Below are positions 1 through 7,769 of a stretch of 21,463 bases of DNA, piece after piece. Where the stretch lies: contig CAKKQL010000146.1 of NCBI GenBank assembly GCA_919902095.1, forward strand, positions 1 through 21,463. The letters run 5' to 3'. The notes under the pieces are model-generated. The model made no database searches, was not told the DNA's origin, and saw nothing but the letters and a program-made list of their open reading frames with translations. Made by a program: the position numbers and the translations under genes. Each line of letters starts with the position of its first letter. Within the stretch, counting starts at the first letter, position 1. The DNA comes from Acidiferrobacterales bacterium. Lineage in GTDB: Bacteria; Pseudomonadota; Gammaproteobacteria; Acidiferrobacterales; Sulfurifustaceae.

Positions 1-781
1 GGCGGCCGTCGGCGGCGGTGAAATTTTTCAGCTCCGCCTCCATCGCCTTCAGTTCGCGGTAATGCTCGTCCGCTGGATCGTCGCAGGCGACATAGGCGAT
101 GGTCCGCGTGTCGCACAGGCGCGCGAGGGTGTCGATGTGGCTGTCGGTGTCGTCGCCGGCGAGGTAGCCGTGCCGGAGCCACAGGAAACGGTTAAGGCCC
201 AGCAGCTCGGAAAGTTTTTTCTCGATCTGCTCGCGCGAAACGCCCGGGTTGCGCGTGGGCGCCAGCAGGCAGCGCTCGGTGGTGAGCAGCGTGCCGGAGC
301 CGTCCACCTCAATCGAGCCGCCTTCGAGAATCAGGTTTACGGCCTGCAGAGGTGATTTGCCAAACACGTCCTGGCGGTAAAGCGCCGGGGTGATGGCGTT
401 GTCGAGGTCGTGGGCGTATTTTCCGCCCCAGCCATTGAAGCCGAAATCGAGCAGGGTCAGTTCATCCTGACATTGGACCGTGATCGGGCCATGGTCACGC
501 GCCCAGGTGTCGTTCGACGGCGCGATGCCGAAGACAAGGCGCCCGGCGGGGACGCCGGCGGCGGCGAGCCGCGCGGCGATGTGCGTGCGGTGGGCGTCAT
601 CGCAGCAGGCGATCAGTACCTTCTCGAAGCGTGCGATCTGGCGCGCGATGTCGGTGAAGACCGGCTCGACTGCGCCGAGAATCGGCGCCCAGTCACTTCT
701 GGCATGCGGCCAGGTGAGCATCACGCCGCTCTGCGGCGCCCATTCGGGCGGGAGGTAGGGACGGCAGGGCGGGCGGGTCAT
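1..781 (-). CDS. aguA: Agmatine deiminase (PAD-like family), 3' end off window
   Basis: Hydrolyses agmatine to N-carbamoylputrescine and ammonia in the cytoplasm, the first step of one arginine-to-putrescine route. The first 260 residues are visible; the family is usually about 340-370 residues, so the C-terminal part with the catalytic cysteine lies beyond base 1. Family signatures are clear: NDTWARDHGPI at residues 90-100 (guanidinium-binding and catalytic residues), FGFNGWGGKY near 113-122, EGGSIEVDG at 153-161, and GDDTDSHID at 209-217 with the catalytic histidine at 215. The ATG at 781 starts MTRPPCRPYLPPEWAPQ, which fits the family's usual opening (PPEWxPQ). No strong Shine-Dalgarno is seen. 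The gene is divergent from the DUF1015 gene, with about 140 bases between the starts. The family also includes peptidylarginine deiminases of Porphyromonas type, but the short N-terminus without a signal peptide favours agmatine deiminase. Family is certain; substrate is by homology. Confidence 0.9.
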   Translation of the reverse strand, partial: MTRPPCRPYLPPEWAPQSGVMLTWPHARSDWAPILGAVEPVFTDIARQIARFEKVLIACCDDAHRTHIAARLAAAGVPAGRLVFGIAPSNDTWARDHGPITVQCQDELTLLDFGFNGWGGKYAHDLDNAITPALYRQDVFGKSPLQAVNLILEGGSIEVDGSGTLLTTERCLLAPTRNPGVSREQIEKKLSELLGLNRFLWLRHGYLAGDDTDSHIDTLARLCDTRTIAYVACDDPADEHYRELKAMEAELKNFTAADGR

Positions 782-816
782 GTGGCGTGCATTCGGCATA
801 CAATGAAGTGGCGCGT

Positions 817-845
817 ATCCTAAACTGCGACACGCAGGTCGCCAA
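817..845 (-). promoter_or_regulatory. Candidate sigma70 promoter for the agmatine deiminase gene
   Basis: Read on the minus strand, TTGGCG (845-840) and TAGGAT (822-817) are separated by 17 bases. Each hexamer matches consensus at 4 of 6 positions. Transcription would begin near 810, giving a leader of about 30 bases before the ATG at 781. The assignment rests on position and spacing only. Confidence 0.3.
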
Positions 846-859
846 GGCGCATGAAACGT

Positions 860-888
860 TTGACCCGACGGCGGGCTTGGTTTTGAAT
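860..888 (+). promoter_or_regulatory. Candidate sigma70 promoter for the DUF1015 gene
   Basis: TTGACC (860-865, 5 of 6 matches) and TTGAAT (883-888, 4 of 6) are separated by 17 bases. Transcription would begin near 895, about 27 bases before the chosen ATG at 922. This supports the shorter protein start over the upstream in-frame ATG at 787, which would lie before the promoter. Confidence 0.4.
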
Positions 889-921
889 GTGCGCCTTCTC
901 GTGACTATTAAGAAGAGCCTC

Positions 922-2163
922 ATGTCCCTGATTCGTCCCTTTGCCGGCCTGCGCCCGGCGGCGTCGCGGGCCGCCGATGTCATCGCGCCACCCTATGACG
1001 TGCTGTCGAGCGAGGAGGCGCGCGTGCGGGCGGCCGGCAAGCCCTGGAGTTTCCTGCATATTTCCAAGCCCGAAATCGACCTCGCCCCCGGCACCAACCC
1101 GTACGATGCCGCGGTGTATGCCAAGGCGCGGGAGAACTTCGACCGCCTGCTGCAAGCGGGCGTGCTGGCGCGCGACCCCGAACCTTACTACTACTTCTAC
1201 CGCCTGGTGATGGGGTCGCACACGCAGGTGGGTCTGGTCGCCGCCGCCTCGGTCGCGGCCTATGAGGCCGGCCGTATCCGCCGCCACGAATTCACGCGTC
1301 CGGACAAGGAAGACGACCGCGTGCGCCAGATCGACGCGCTCAATGCCCAGACCGGTCCGGTATTTCTTACCTACCGCCACTTTCCGAAGATCGACGCCAT
1401 GGCCGAGATCGTCACGCGCGGCCAGCCCGAGGTGGACGTAACCGCCGACGACGGCGTGCGCCACAGCCTGTGGCCGGTGCGCGACCGCAAGCTGATTAAA
1501 GGTCTGACGGAGGCGTTCGAGGTGCTCGACAAGCTGTACGTCGCCGACGGTCACCACCGCTCGGCGGCGGCGGCGCGCGTGACCGCGGCGCGCAAGGCGT
1601 CCAACCCGAAGCATACGGGCGCGGAGGCGTACAACTATTTCCTCGCGGTGATTTTTCCCGACAACCAGATGCAGATTCTGGATTACAACCGCGCGGTGAA
1701 AGACCTGAACGGGCTTGCACGCGAGGCGTTTCTAAAAAAACTCGATGACAGTTTCAGCGTAATACCCGAGAGTGTGGCGGTGAAACCGGCACGGGCCGGC
1801 GAGTTCGGCATGTATCTGAAAGGACAATGGTACCGGCTGGCGATTCGTCCGGAGCGTATCCCGCAGCACGACCCGGTGAAGCGTCTGGACGTGAGCCTGT
1901 TGCAGGACAACCTGCTGGCGCCGATCCTCGGCATCGGTGACCCGCGACGCGACAAGCGCATTGATTTTATCGGCGGTATCCGCGGTTTGAAGGAACTGGA
2001 GCGGCGTGTGGACTCGGGCGAGATGGCGGTGGCGTTCGCGCTGTTTCCAACGTCGATCCACGACATGATGGCAGTCGCTGATGCGAACGAGGTCATGCCA
2101 CCAAAATCAACCTGGTTCGAGCCCAAGCTGGCCGATGGTTTGGTGTCGCACGTTCTCGACTAG
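922..2163 (+). CDS. DUF1015 family protein
   Basis: A 413-residue soluble protein of the DUF1015 family (PF06245). Members are about 400 residues long and most have no established role in bacteria. Characteristic segments are the N-terminal IRPFAGLRP, APPYDVLSSEE at residues 22-32, RRHEFTRPDKEDDR at 120-133 and the signature ADGHHRSAAA at 208-217. I recall that DUF1015 genes often sit near serine-biosynthesis genes and have been compared with ParB/sulfiredoxin-fold kinases, but nothing next to this copy supports that role. The open frame extends back to an ATG at 787. I chose the ATG at 922 because homologous sequence begins at MSLIRPFAGLRP and a candidate promoter lies between the two starts. 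The only ribosome-binding element is a weak AGAAG about 6 bases upstream. Its TAG stop shares the tetranucleotide CTAG with the stop of the convergent REC-GGDEF-EAL gene. Family is certain, function unknown. Confidence 0.88.
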   Translation: MSLIRPFAGLRPAASRAADVIAPPYDVLSSEEARVRAAGKPWSFLHISKPEIDLAPGTNPYDAAVYAKARENFDRLLQAGVLARDPEPYYYFYRLVMGSHTQVGLVAAASVAAYEAGRIRRHEFTRPDKEDDRVRQIDALNAQTGPVFLTYRHFPKIDAMAEIVTRGQPEVDVTADDGVRHSLWPVRDRKLIKGLTEAFEVLDKLYVADGHHRSAAAARVTAARKASNPKHTGAEAYNYFLAVIFPDNQMQILDYNRAVKDLNGLAREAFLKKLDDSFSVIPESVAVKPARAGEFGMYLKGQWYRLAIRPERIPQHDPVKRLDVSLLQDNLLAPILGIGDPRRDKRIDFIGGIRGLKELERRVDSGEMAVAFALFPTSIHDMMAVADANEVMPPKSTWFEPKLADGLVSHVLD

Positions 2164-2172
2164 CTAGTCGAG
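2155..2172. repeat. 18-base perfect palindrome across two convergent stop codons
   Basis: CTCGACTAGCTAGTCGAG is its own reverse complement. The plus-strand TAG (2161-2163) and the minus-strand TAG (2162-2160) both lie in its left half. As RNA from either strand it can form a 7-bp stem with an AGCT loop. There is no T-run on either side, so it is not a standard intrinsic terminator, but it could act as a weak two-way terminator or 3'-end stabiliser. The palindrome is seen directly; any role is inference. Confidence 0.6.
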
Positions 2173-3875
2173 CCGACTTTCCAGGACGACGTCGGAAACC
2201 AGCTCTTCAGGGACTCGCAGGTCTGCGGCGGGGTGATGAAGTAGCCCTGTGCCTCATCGCAACCGAGGGCGGAGAGGGCATCGAACGTTTCATTCGTTTC
2301 CACGCCTTCAGCCACGACCCGCAGGCCGAGGTTGTGGCCGAGCTCGATCACCGATCGCACGATCATGGCGTCGTTCTTGTCGGCAAGCATTCCTATGACG
2401 AAGGATTTGTCGATTTTGATCTCGTTGACCGGCAGGCGCTTGATGCTGGTGAGCGAGGTATAGCCGGTGCCAAAATCGTCAATGGAAAGCCAGATACCCA
2501 TGCGGCTCAATGCCGCGAGCGTTTCTTCGGCGCGCTTGGGGTCGAGCACGATGGCGCTCTCGGTGATCTCCAGCGTCAGCTGACGCGGTTCGGCGCCGGT
2601 GGTTTCAAGCGCCTTCACGATCATTTCCGGCAGGCGCGGGTCGTGCAGCGAGCGTGCCGACAGGTTCACACTTACCCGCAGTTGAATGCCCTCGAGGCGC
2701 GCACCCTGGCAGTGGCCCAATGCGTCGGTTAGTACCCAGCGGGTCAGCGGGCCGATGACCCCGGTTTGTTCCGCGGCGACGATAAATTCATCGGGCATGA
2801 GCAAGCCGCGGCGCAGGTGTTGCCAGCGCACCAGCGCCTCGGTGCCGACGATGCGGCCGGTTTTGATTTCCACCTTCGGCTGGAAATGGAGCAGGAGTTG
2901 GCGTTGTTCGACCGCGTCGCGTAACTCCGCCATGAGCCCGAGCCGCTCCGGGCTGTGGCGATTGAATTCCGGTGCGTAGACGGCATAACTGGTTGCCATC
3001 TGCTTGGCACGGTACATTGCGATGTCCGCACACTGCAGCAACGTATCCGCGTCGGTCGCGTGCCCGGGCATGATCGCCACACCGATGCCGGCCTCGACGG
3101 CGATCGGAATGCTGTCGATCATAAACGGCGCCTGCAGGAAGTCCTGGATTTTTTTGATAACGAGTTTCACGTCGTCGGTCGCCGCCAGCCGCGGCAGCAG
3201 GATGCCGAACTGGTCGCCGCCGAGGCGTGCGACCGTGTCGGGCGCAAACAGCGCGCCGCGCAGGCGCATGCCGACCTGCTGCAGCAGGCTGTCGCCGCGC
3301 GTGTGTCCGAGGGTGTCATTGACGTCCTTGAAACGGTCCAGGCCCATGAGCAGTAGCGCCAGAGGATGTTTGCCCCGCGCATCTTCGATGGCTTGTTGCA
3401 CGTACTCTCGGAAACGGATGCGGTTCGGCAATTCGGTGACCGGGTCGGTGTAAGCAAGACGATAGATGGTTTCGCTCGCCTGCCGGCGCTCCTGCCGTAT
3501 GCGAGCCTCGCGCAGTTCGCGCTCGACTGCCGGCACCAGCCGCTTCAGGTTGCCCTTCAGGATATAGTCGTGCGCGCCGGCCCTCATGGCCGTCACCGCG
3601 CGGTCTTCGCCGATGGTGCCGGAGACGATGATGAAGGGGATATCCAGTCCGGTCTGTCGCAGCAGCGCCAGCGCATCGAAGGCGTTGAACTGCGGCATGG
3701 TGAAATCGGAAAACACGATGTCCCAGGCGCGCGCGGCAAGCTCGGCGCTCATCGTCGCGGCAGTTTCGACCCGGGCATACGTCGGCTCGTAGCCGCCGTG
3801 GCGCAGCTCGCGCACCAGCAACTCGGTGTCGTCAGCCGAGTCCTCGACGACCAGGGTGCGCAGCGGCTTCGTCAC
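2160..3875 (-). CDS. REC-GGDEF-EAL response regulator, likely c-di-GMP phosphodiesterase with a dead cyclase domain
   Basis: A 571-residue cytoplasmic protein. Residues 5-125 form a receiver domain with acidic residues ED at 11-12, phospho-acceptor D57 (VFSDFTMP) and K107. Residues 135-305 form a GGDEF domain and 315-560 an EAL domain. The cyclase signature reads GGDQF (219-223), with the catalytic Glu replaced by Gln, and the usual DLDxFK segment reads GLDRFK (178-183), losing the first metal-binding Asp; synthesis of c-di-GMP is therefore unlikely. The EAL side keeps TEALVRW (345-351), the Asn of NLSARSL, the Glu of LEITES, DDFGTG (466-471), the Lys of KIDKSF and AEGVET (522-527), so hydrolysis of c-di-GMP to pGpG is expected. 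The degenerate GGDEF may bind GTP as a sensor. The GTG start overlaps the upstream regulator's TGA (GTGA), suggesting translational coupling. Last gene of the kinase operon. Confidence 0.93.
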   Translation of the reverse strand: MTKPLRTLVVEDSADDTELLVRELRHGGYEPTYARVETAATMSAELAARAWDIVFSDFTMPQFNAFDALALLRQTGLDIPFIIVSGTIGEDRAVTAMRAGAHDYILKGNLKRLVPAVERELREARIRQERRQASETIYRLAYTDPVTELPNRIRFREYVQQAIEDARGKHPLALLLMGLDRFKDVNDTLGHTRGDSLLQQVGMRLRGALFAPDTVARLGGDQFGILLPRLAATDDVKLVIKKIQDFLQAPFMIDSIPIAVEAGIGVAIMPGHATDADTLLQCADIAMYRAKQMATSYAVYAPEFNRHSPERLGLMAELRDAVEQRQLLLHFQPKVEIKTGRIVGTEALVRWQHLRRGLLMPDEFIVAAEQTGVIGPLTRWVLTDALGHCQGARLEGIQLRVSVNLSARSLHDPRLPEMIVKALETTGAEPRQLTLEITESAIVLDPKRAEETLAALSRMGIWLSIDDFGTGYTSLTSIKRLPVNEIKIDKSFVIGMLADKNDAMIVRSVIELGHNLGLRVVAEGVETNETFDALSALGCDEAQGYFITPPQTCESLKSWFPTSSWKVGSTS

Positions 3876-4324
3876 GGCTGTTCCCGCTGGCTGGGAGGCG
3901 TTTCGTTCAGCACCAGCCAGTAAAGCCCGAGCGACCGGACCGCTTCCATGAACTGGCTGAAGTCCACCGGTTTGCGGATGTAGCTGTTGGCACCGAGGCG
4001 GTAGCCGTTGATGAGGTCCTGCTCCTCCTTGGAGGAGGTGAGGATCACCACCGGCAGCAGTTGCGTGGATGGGTTGGCGCGGATTTGTCTCAGCACCTCG
4101 AGCCCGTCCACCTTGGGCAGCTTCAGGTCGAGCAGCGTGATCGCCGGCCGTTTGTGCAAGTCGCGGTTGGCATGGGCGCCGCGGAGAAAAAGGTAATCCA
4201 GCGCCTCGGCGCCGTCGCGCGCGACCACCACCTCGTTCATGATGTTGTTCTTCTTCAGGGCGCGCAGCGTCAGCGCCTCGTCGTCCGGGTTGTCCTCGAC
4301 CAGCAGGATCGTTTTGCTTTCCAT
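3872..4324 (-). CDS. Rcp1-like single-domain response regulator
   Basis: A 150-residue receiver-only protein with no output domain. It has the acidic pair ED (10-11), phospho-acceptor D66 in LLDLKLPKVDG, the conserved Thr/Ser of ILTSS and Lys of IRKP. The insertion after helix 2 (DYLFLRG..NRDLHKRP) and the C-terminal extension are typical of the Rcp1 group, the partners of Cph1-type phytochrome kinases, rather than of CheY. This fits the neighbour: the second kinase core of the upstream gene is of the Cph1-like [14 protein letters not shown] type. A strong GAGGAGGAG ribosome-binding site lies a few bases before the ATG and overlaps the end of the kinase gene, whose stop is 9 bases upstream. 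It probably shuttles phosphate or works by protein contact, perhaps on the EAL protein that follows. Confidence 0.92.
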   Translation of the reverse strand: MESKTILLVEDNPDDEALTLRALKKNNIMNEVVVARDGAEALDYLFLRGAHANRDLHKRPAITLLDLKLPKVDGLEVLRQIRANPSTQLLPVVILTSSKEEQDLINGYRLGANSYIRKPVDFSQFMEAVRSLGLYWLVLNETPPSQREQP

Positions 4325-4333
4325 TTCTCCTCC

Positions 4334-7300
4334 TCAGGTGCTATGGATTGGCGGGAGCGCGAAATAGAACGTCGCACCCTGGTTGACAGCGGCTTCGGCC
4401 CAGATCCGGCCGCCGTGGCGGTTAACGATGCGCTGCACGGTGGCGAGCCCGATGCCGGTGCCGGGGAATTCGCTCATTGCATGTAGACGCTGGAAGGCAC
4501 CGAAAAGCTTCCCGGCGTATGCCATGTCGAAACCTACGCCGTTGTCGCGCACGTAAAACGCGCGCCCGTCGTCTCCATCCTGGGTACCCAGCTTGATACG
4601 TGCATCAGCTTGTCGTCCGGTGAACTTCCAAGCGTTGGCAAGCAGGTTTACCAGCGCGATCCGCAGTAGCTTGGCGTCACCCTCGGCAGTCAGGCCCGGC
4701 GGGATGGTGACCTCGACTTGGCGCCCGGGTTCGGTGCGTCGCAGGTCCGCAATCACAGAATCGGCCAGCGCGCTCAGGTCCACGGGTTCGCGGTGCATCT
4801 CGGCGCGCGTCACGCGCGAAAGCTGCAGCATGTCGTCGATCAGTTCTGCCATGCGCCCGGTCGCCGCGCGTACCCGTCCAATATGCTGCCGGCCCGGTTC
4901 GTCGAGCCGATCGGCGTAGTCTTCGAGCAATGCCTGGCTGAAGCCATCGATGGAACGCAGCGGCGCGCGCAGGTCGTGCGACACCGAATAACTGAATGCT
5001 TCGAGTTCCTTGTTCGCCGCTTCAAGTTCGGCGGTGCGCTCAACGACCTTGCGTTCCAGATCGGCATTCAGGCGGTGAATCTCCTCTTCGGCGCGCTTGC
5101 GCTCGGTGATGTCCTGCACCGTGCCGTGGAGCCTGATCACCTTGCCGTCGGAATCACGCGTGGCCTCGCCGCGGGCGGTGATCCAGCGGCGGCTGCCCTT
5201 GGCGTGCACTACCTCCGCATCACATTCGTACGGCGTGCCCTGCGCAACGGCGGTCTCGACAACGGCGGCGAGGCGGGCCCAGCTCTCGGGCGTGAAATAC
5301 TCTTTTACCTCCGGATAGACCGCCGGCGGCAGGCGCGGGTCGCGACCGTAAATGCGATAAATCTCTTCCGACCACACATGCCGGTTGGTCCGCAGGTCCC
5401 ATGACCAGCTGCCGATGCCGGCTAGACGCTGGGCGTCTTTCAGCTCTGTCGCGCTTTGCTGCAACGCCTCTTCCGCGCGCTTGCGCTCTGTGATGTCTCT
5501 CCGGATTCCGAGGACGCCCGCGATCTCGCCTTGCGGGTTGCGGTAGGGCGCCTTCGTCGAAAGCAATGTGCGTGCGACGCCTTCCTGTATCTCCGTTTCT
5601 TCAAGGGTTTTGCTGTCACCCTTAGCCATCACCTTCTGGTCTTCTTCCAACACTTTGCGCGCGGTTTCGGGTGGCAAGAAATCGGCGTCATGCTTGCCGA
5701 TCACATGCTCTGCCGATCGCTGTCCAAGCAACTGAGCGCCTGTAGCGTTGATCATGAGATACCGCCCCGTGGAGTCCTTGACGAAAACCACATCGGGTAT
5801 CGAATCTGTGACGGTGCGCAGGAGCCCATAGGCCTCCCGCAGCGAAGCCTCCTTCCGCTTCCGTTCCGAGATGAGCCCGCTGACCCGCGCCAGCAGTTCC
5901 TCGACCGAAAAGGGCTTATAGACGTAGTCCTGGACTCCTTCCTTCAAAAGTTTCACCCGCAGCTCGTCATCGGCCTTGGCGGTGAGCAGTACGATCGGCA
6001 CGTCGTCCATTTCTTGATGGCGACGCAATGCGCTGACCATCTGATCGCCGCTCATGCGGGGCATCATCACGTCGCTCACGATCAGGTCGGGACGGGTCTC
6101 GAGTGCCTTCCGCAGGCCTTCCTGTCCGTCGAACGCGGTGACGACCCGGTAGTGCGGCCCGAGGGCTTGGGCCACATACGCGTTCATGTCGGGGTTGTCC
6201 TCCACCACCAGGACGAGTGGGGCGTTCGCCGCGAGCGCGGGGGGCGGCAGGGCGGCCGCTTTGTTCGGCGTGCGTAGCTCGTCCAGGGCCTGGCGGTCGA
6301 TCGCTTCGTCCAGGGTGCTCGGCATCGTCTGGATTTCGGCGCCCTCGGGTGCAAGCAGGGGCAATGTGACGGTGAACAGCGCTCCACCGCCGGGCGCTTC
6401 CGCGGCCTCGACCGTGCCGCCGTGCAGGTCGACAAATTCCTTGACGATGGCCAGGCCCAAGCCGGTGCCGCCGAAGCGCCGCGCGGCGCCGCCTTCCACC
6501 TGCCGGAAGCGCTCGAAAATGGCCTCACGCATGGCCGTCGGCACGCCCGTGCCGTTGTCCTGTACCCGGATGACGGCGTGCCCGTCCGCTGCCGTCAAGG
6601 TCAAGGCAACCGCTCCGCCGTCGGGAGTGAATTTGAAGGCGTTGGAGAGGATATTGAGCAGGACGCGTTGGAACTTCTCCGCGTCCACCTGGGCCGGCGT
6701 GGCGTCACTGGCGTCCACCGTGTAACGGATGCGCCGTTCCCGGGCCAAGACCTCGAAATGAGAAGCCACGAAACGCGCCAAGTGGGCGAGGTCGACTTGG
6801 GCGTATTGCATGTGCATCCGCCCGGCCTCGAGCTTGGCCACGTCGAGCAGGTCGCTGACGTGGCGGTAGAGCAACCGGGCGTTGCGGTCCACCACCTCAA
6901 GGTCGCGCCGCTCCTCGTCGCCGAGATTGCCGGTGGCGAGCCGCTTGGCCACCGGACCGAGGATCAGGGACAGGGGCGTGCGCAGCTCGTGGCTGACGTT
7001 GGCGAACAGCTGGTTCTTGAGCTGGTCGATCTCGAGCGTCTTTTCATAGAGCTGTGTAATTTTCTCATTGGCGCCGTGTAACTGTTCGTTGGCCGTGCGT
7101 GCGGCGGCTAGGGCCTCGGCGGTTTCCCGGTTCGCTTTCTTGATGCGTTCCTGGGTGTAGCCGAAGAGGAGGCCCATGCCCATGAACAGGCCGATCGAGG
7201 CGAGGTTAAAGGGGTTCTCCAGCGCGAATGAGTATTCCGGTGGAATGAAGGCCCACCAGGCAAGTGCCGTGGAGATGACGGTGGCGATCACCGCGCCGGG

Positions 7301-7462
7301 AAGGCCGCCGATCCAGGAACTGAAAAAAACCGCAGGAAAGAACAGAAACCAGGCGAATGGCTTAATGGCATCCCAGAAGATCGATTGCAGGACGAATGCC
7401 GCCAGGGGCAGCAATATGACGAGGGTCAGGCGTTTGAGCCCGATCGGGTTCTGGACTTTCAC
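4334..7462 (-). CDS. Hybrid sensor kinase with two kinase cores (DUF4118-HK-REC-PAS-PAS-HK)
   Basis: A 1042-residue inner-membrane protein. Residues 10-105 hold about four hydrophobic helices of KdpD-like DUF4118 type, followed by a coiled coil (105-150). The first kinase core has H158 in [11 protein letters not shown]-box near 270-275 and G-boxes DNGTG (302-306) and GGTGLGL (331-337). A receiver domain follows (415-535) with phospho-acceptor D464 (SDVMMP) and K517. Two PAS domains come next (about 545-665 and 670-795), each ending in [11 protein letters not shown] second kinase core has H829 in [25 protein letters not shown] (939-947), DNGVGF and GTGIGL (1001-1006). Both histidines and both ATP sites look intact. 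No HPt domain is visible. The GTG at 7462 is the only plausible start after an in-frame stop, and it overlaps the TGA of a short upstream frame. The input signal is unknown; the membrane region has little periplasmic sequence. Confidence 0.94.
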   Translation of the reverse strand: MKVQNPIGLKRLTLVILLPLAAFVLQSIFWDAIKPFAWFLFFPAVFFSSWIGGLPGAVIATVISTALAWWAFIPPEYSFALENPFNLASIGLFMGMGLLFGYTQERIKKANRETAEALAAARTANEQLHGANEKITQLYEKTLEIDQLKNQLFANVSHELRTPLSLILGPVAKRLATGNLGDEERRDLEVVDRNARLLYRHVSDLLDVAKLEAGRMHMQYAQVDLAHLARFVASHFEVLARERRIRYTVDASDATPAQVDAEKFQRVLLNILSNAFKFTPDGGAVALTLTAADGHAVIRVQDNGTGVPTAMREAIFERFRQVEGGAARRFGGTGLGLAIVKEFVDLHGGTVEAAEAPGGGALFTVTLPLLAPEGAEIQTMPSTLDEAIDRQALDELRTPNKAAALPPPALAANAPLVLVVEDNPDMNAYVAQALGPHYRVVTAFDGQEGLRKALETRPDLIVSDVMMPRMSGDQMVSALRRHQEMDDVPIVLLTAKADDELRVKLLKEGVQDYVYKPFSVEELLARVSGLISERKRKEASLREAYGLLRTVTDSIPDVVFVKDSTGRYLMINATGAQLLGQRSAEHVIGKHDADFLPPETARKVLEEDQKVMAKGDSKTLEETEIQEGVARTLLSTKAPYRNPQGEIAGVLGIRRDITERKRAEEALQQSATELKDAQRLAGIGSWSWDLRTNRHVWSEEIYRIYGRDPRLPPAVYPEVKEYFTPESWARLAAVVETAVAQGTPYECDAEVVHAKGSRRWITARGEATRDSDGKVIRLHGTVQDITERKRAEEEIHRLNADLERKVVERTAELEAANKELEAFSYSVSHDLRAPLRSIDGFSQALLEDYADRLDEPGRQHIGRVRAATGRMAELIDDMLQLSRVTRAEMHREPVDLSALADSVIADLRRTEPGRQVEVTIPPGLTAEGDAKLLRIALVNLLANAWKFTGRQADARIKLGTQDGDDGRAFYVRDNGVGFDMAYAGKLFGAFQRLHAMSEFPGTGIGLATVQRIVNRHGGRIWAEAAVNQGATFYFALPPIHST

Positions 7463-7632
7463 GAGCGTCCCTCGTCGAGGCGGGGCGGTCTGCGCTCGGT
7501 CGCCTTGACCATCGCCTCATTGATGGAGGCGCGGGCGAGGAAGACGGTCGGCAACAACCGTGCCCGCGGGTTAAGAGGGTATCCGCGCCAGCACGCTGAG
7601 CCTGTTGCACCGAATCGGGGAAATGCTTCCAT
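7459..7632 (-). CDS. Possible 57-residue peptide coupled to the hybrid kinase
   Basis: A short frame, ATG at 7632, giving [15 protein letters not shown]... and ending ...[11 protein letters not shown]. Its TGA overlaps the kinase's GTG start (GTGA), as in translationally coupled genes. From about codon 26 onward nearly every third base is G or C, the pattern of real genes in this window; the first 25 codons lack it and sit against the AT-rich leader. AAAGG directly before the ATG is too close for a good ribosome-binding site, but a purine-rich GGGATGGGA lies a little further up. No membrane helix or known domain is seen. It could be a leader peptide, a small operon gene, or the C-terminal remnant of a longer gene fused to new upstream DNA. 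A competing frame starting at 7646 runs 100 bases into the kinase and is less likely. Confidence 0.42.
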   Translation of the reverse strand: MEAFPRFGATGSACWRGYPLNPRARLLPTVFLARASINEAMVKATERRPPRLDEGRS

Positions 7633-7769
7633 CCTTTATTTCCCATCCCTTCTTAGTTTTTATTAAATGTAAGTCTATTCCTTAAATTCCCTTCTTTTCT
7701 GTGTGTAAAATTGTCGCAGCGTACAGCTGGCGCAATGCGCAATGTATTAAGTGATTAATAAATAACCAG
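7633..7769 (-). promoter_or_regulatory. AT-rich leader upstream of the kinase operon
   Basis: About 137 bases of roughly one-third GC between the dehydrogenase stop and the short peptide, in sharp contrast to its surroundings. On the minus strand it is purine- and A-rich. It probably holds the promoter of the signalling operon, but no clean pair of hexamers stands out: TTGCGC, 17 bases, AATTTT is the best and is weak. It also contains the tandem ATTGCGCATTGCGC and, at the dehydrogenase stop, the short inverted repeat TAAC-TG-GTTA. A regulator-binding or curvature element is possible. Confidence 0.4.

Noticed and set aside
787..921. A 45-residue N-terminal extension of the DUF1015 protein
   Set aside because: It lies across the likely promoter, does not resemble the family, and homology starts at the ATG at 922.
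3004..3453. Plus-strand frames of 130-185 codons opposite the REC-GGDEF-EAL gene
   Set aside because: They are antisense to a clear multidomain gene and encode no domain.
7362..7646. A 94-codon minus-strand frame starting [12 protein letters not shown]
   Set aside because: It runs 100 bases into the kinase gene, lacks third-position G/C bias, and its ATG abuts the purine stretch; the 57-codon frame ending at the kinase start fits better.
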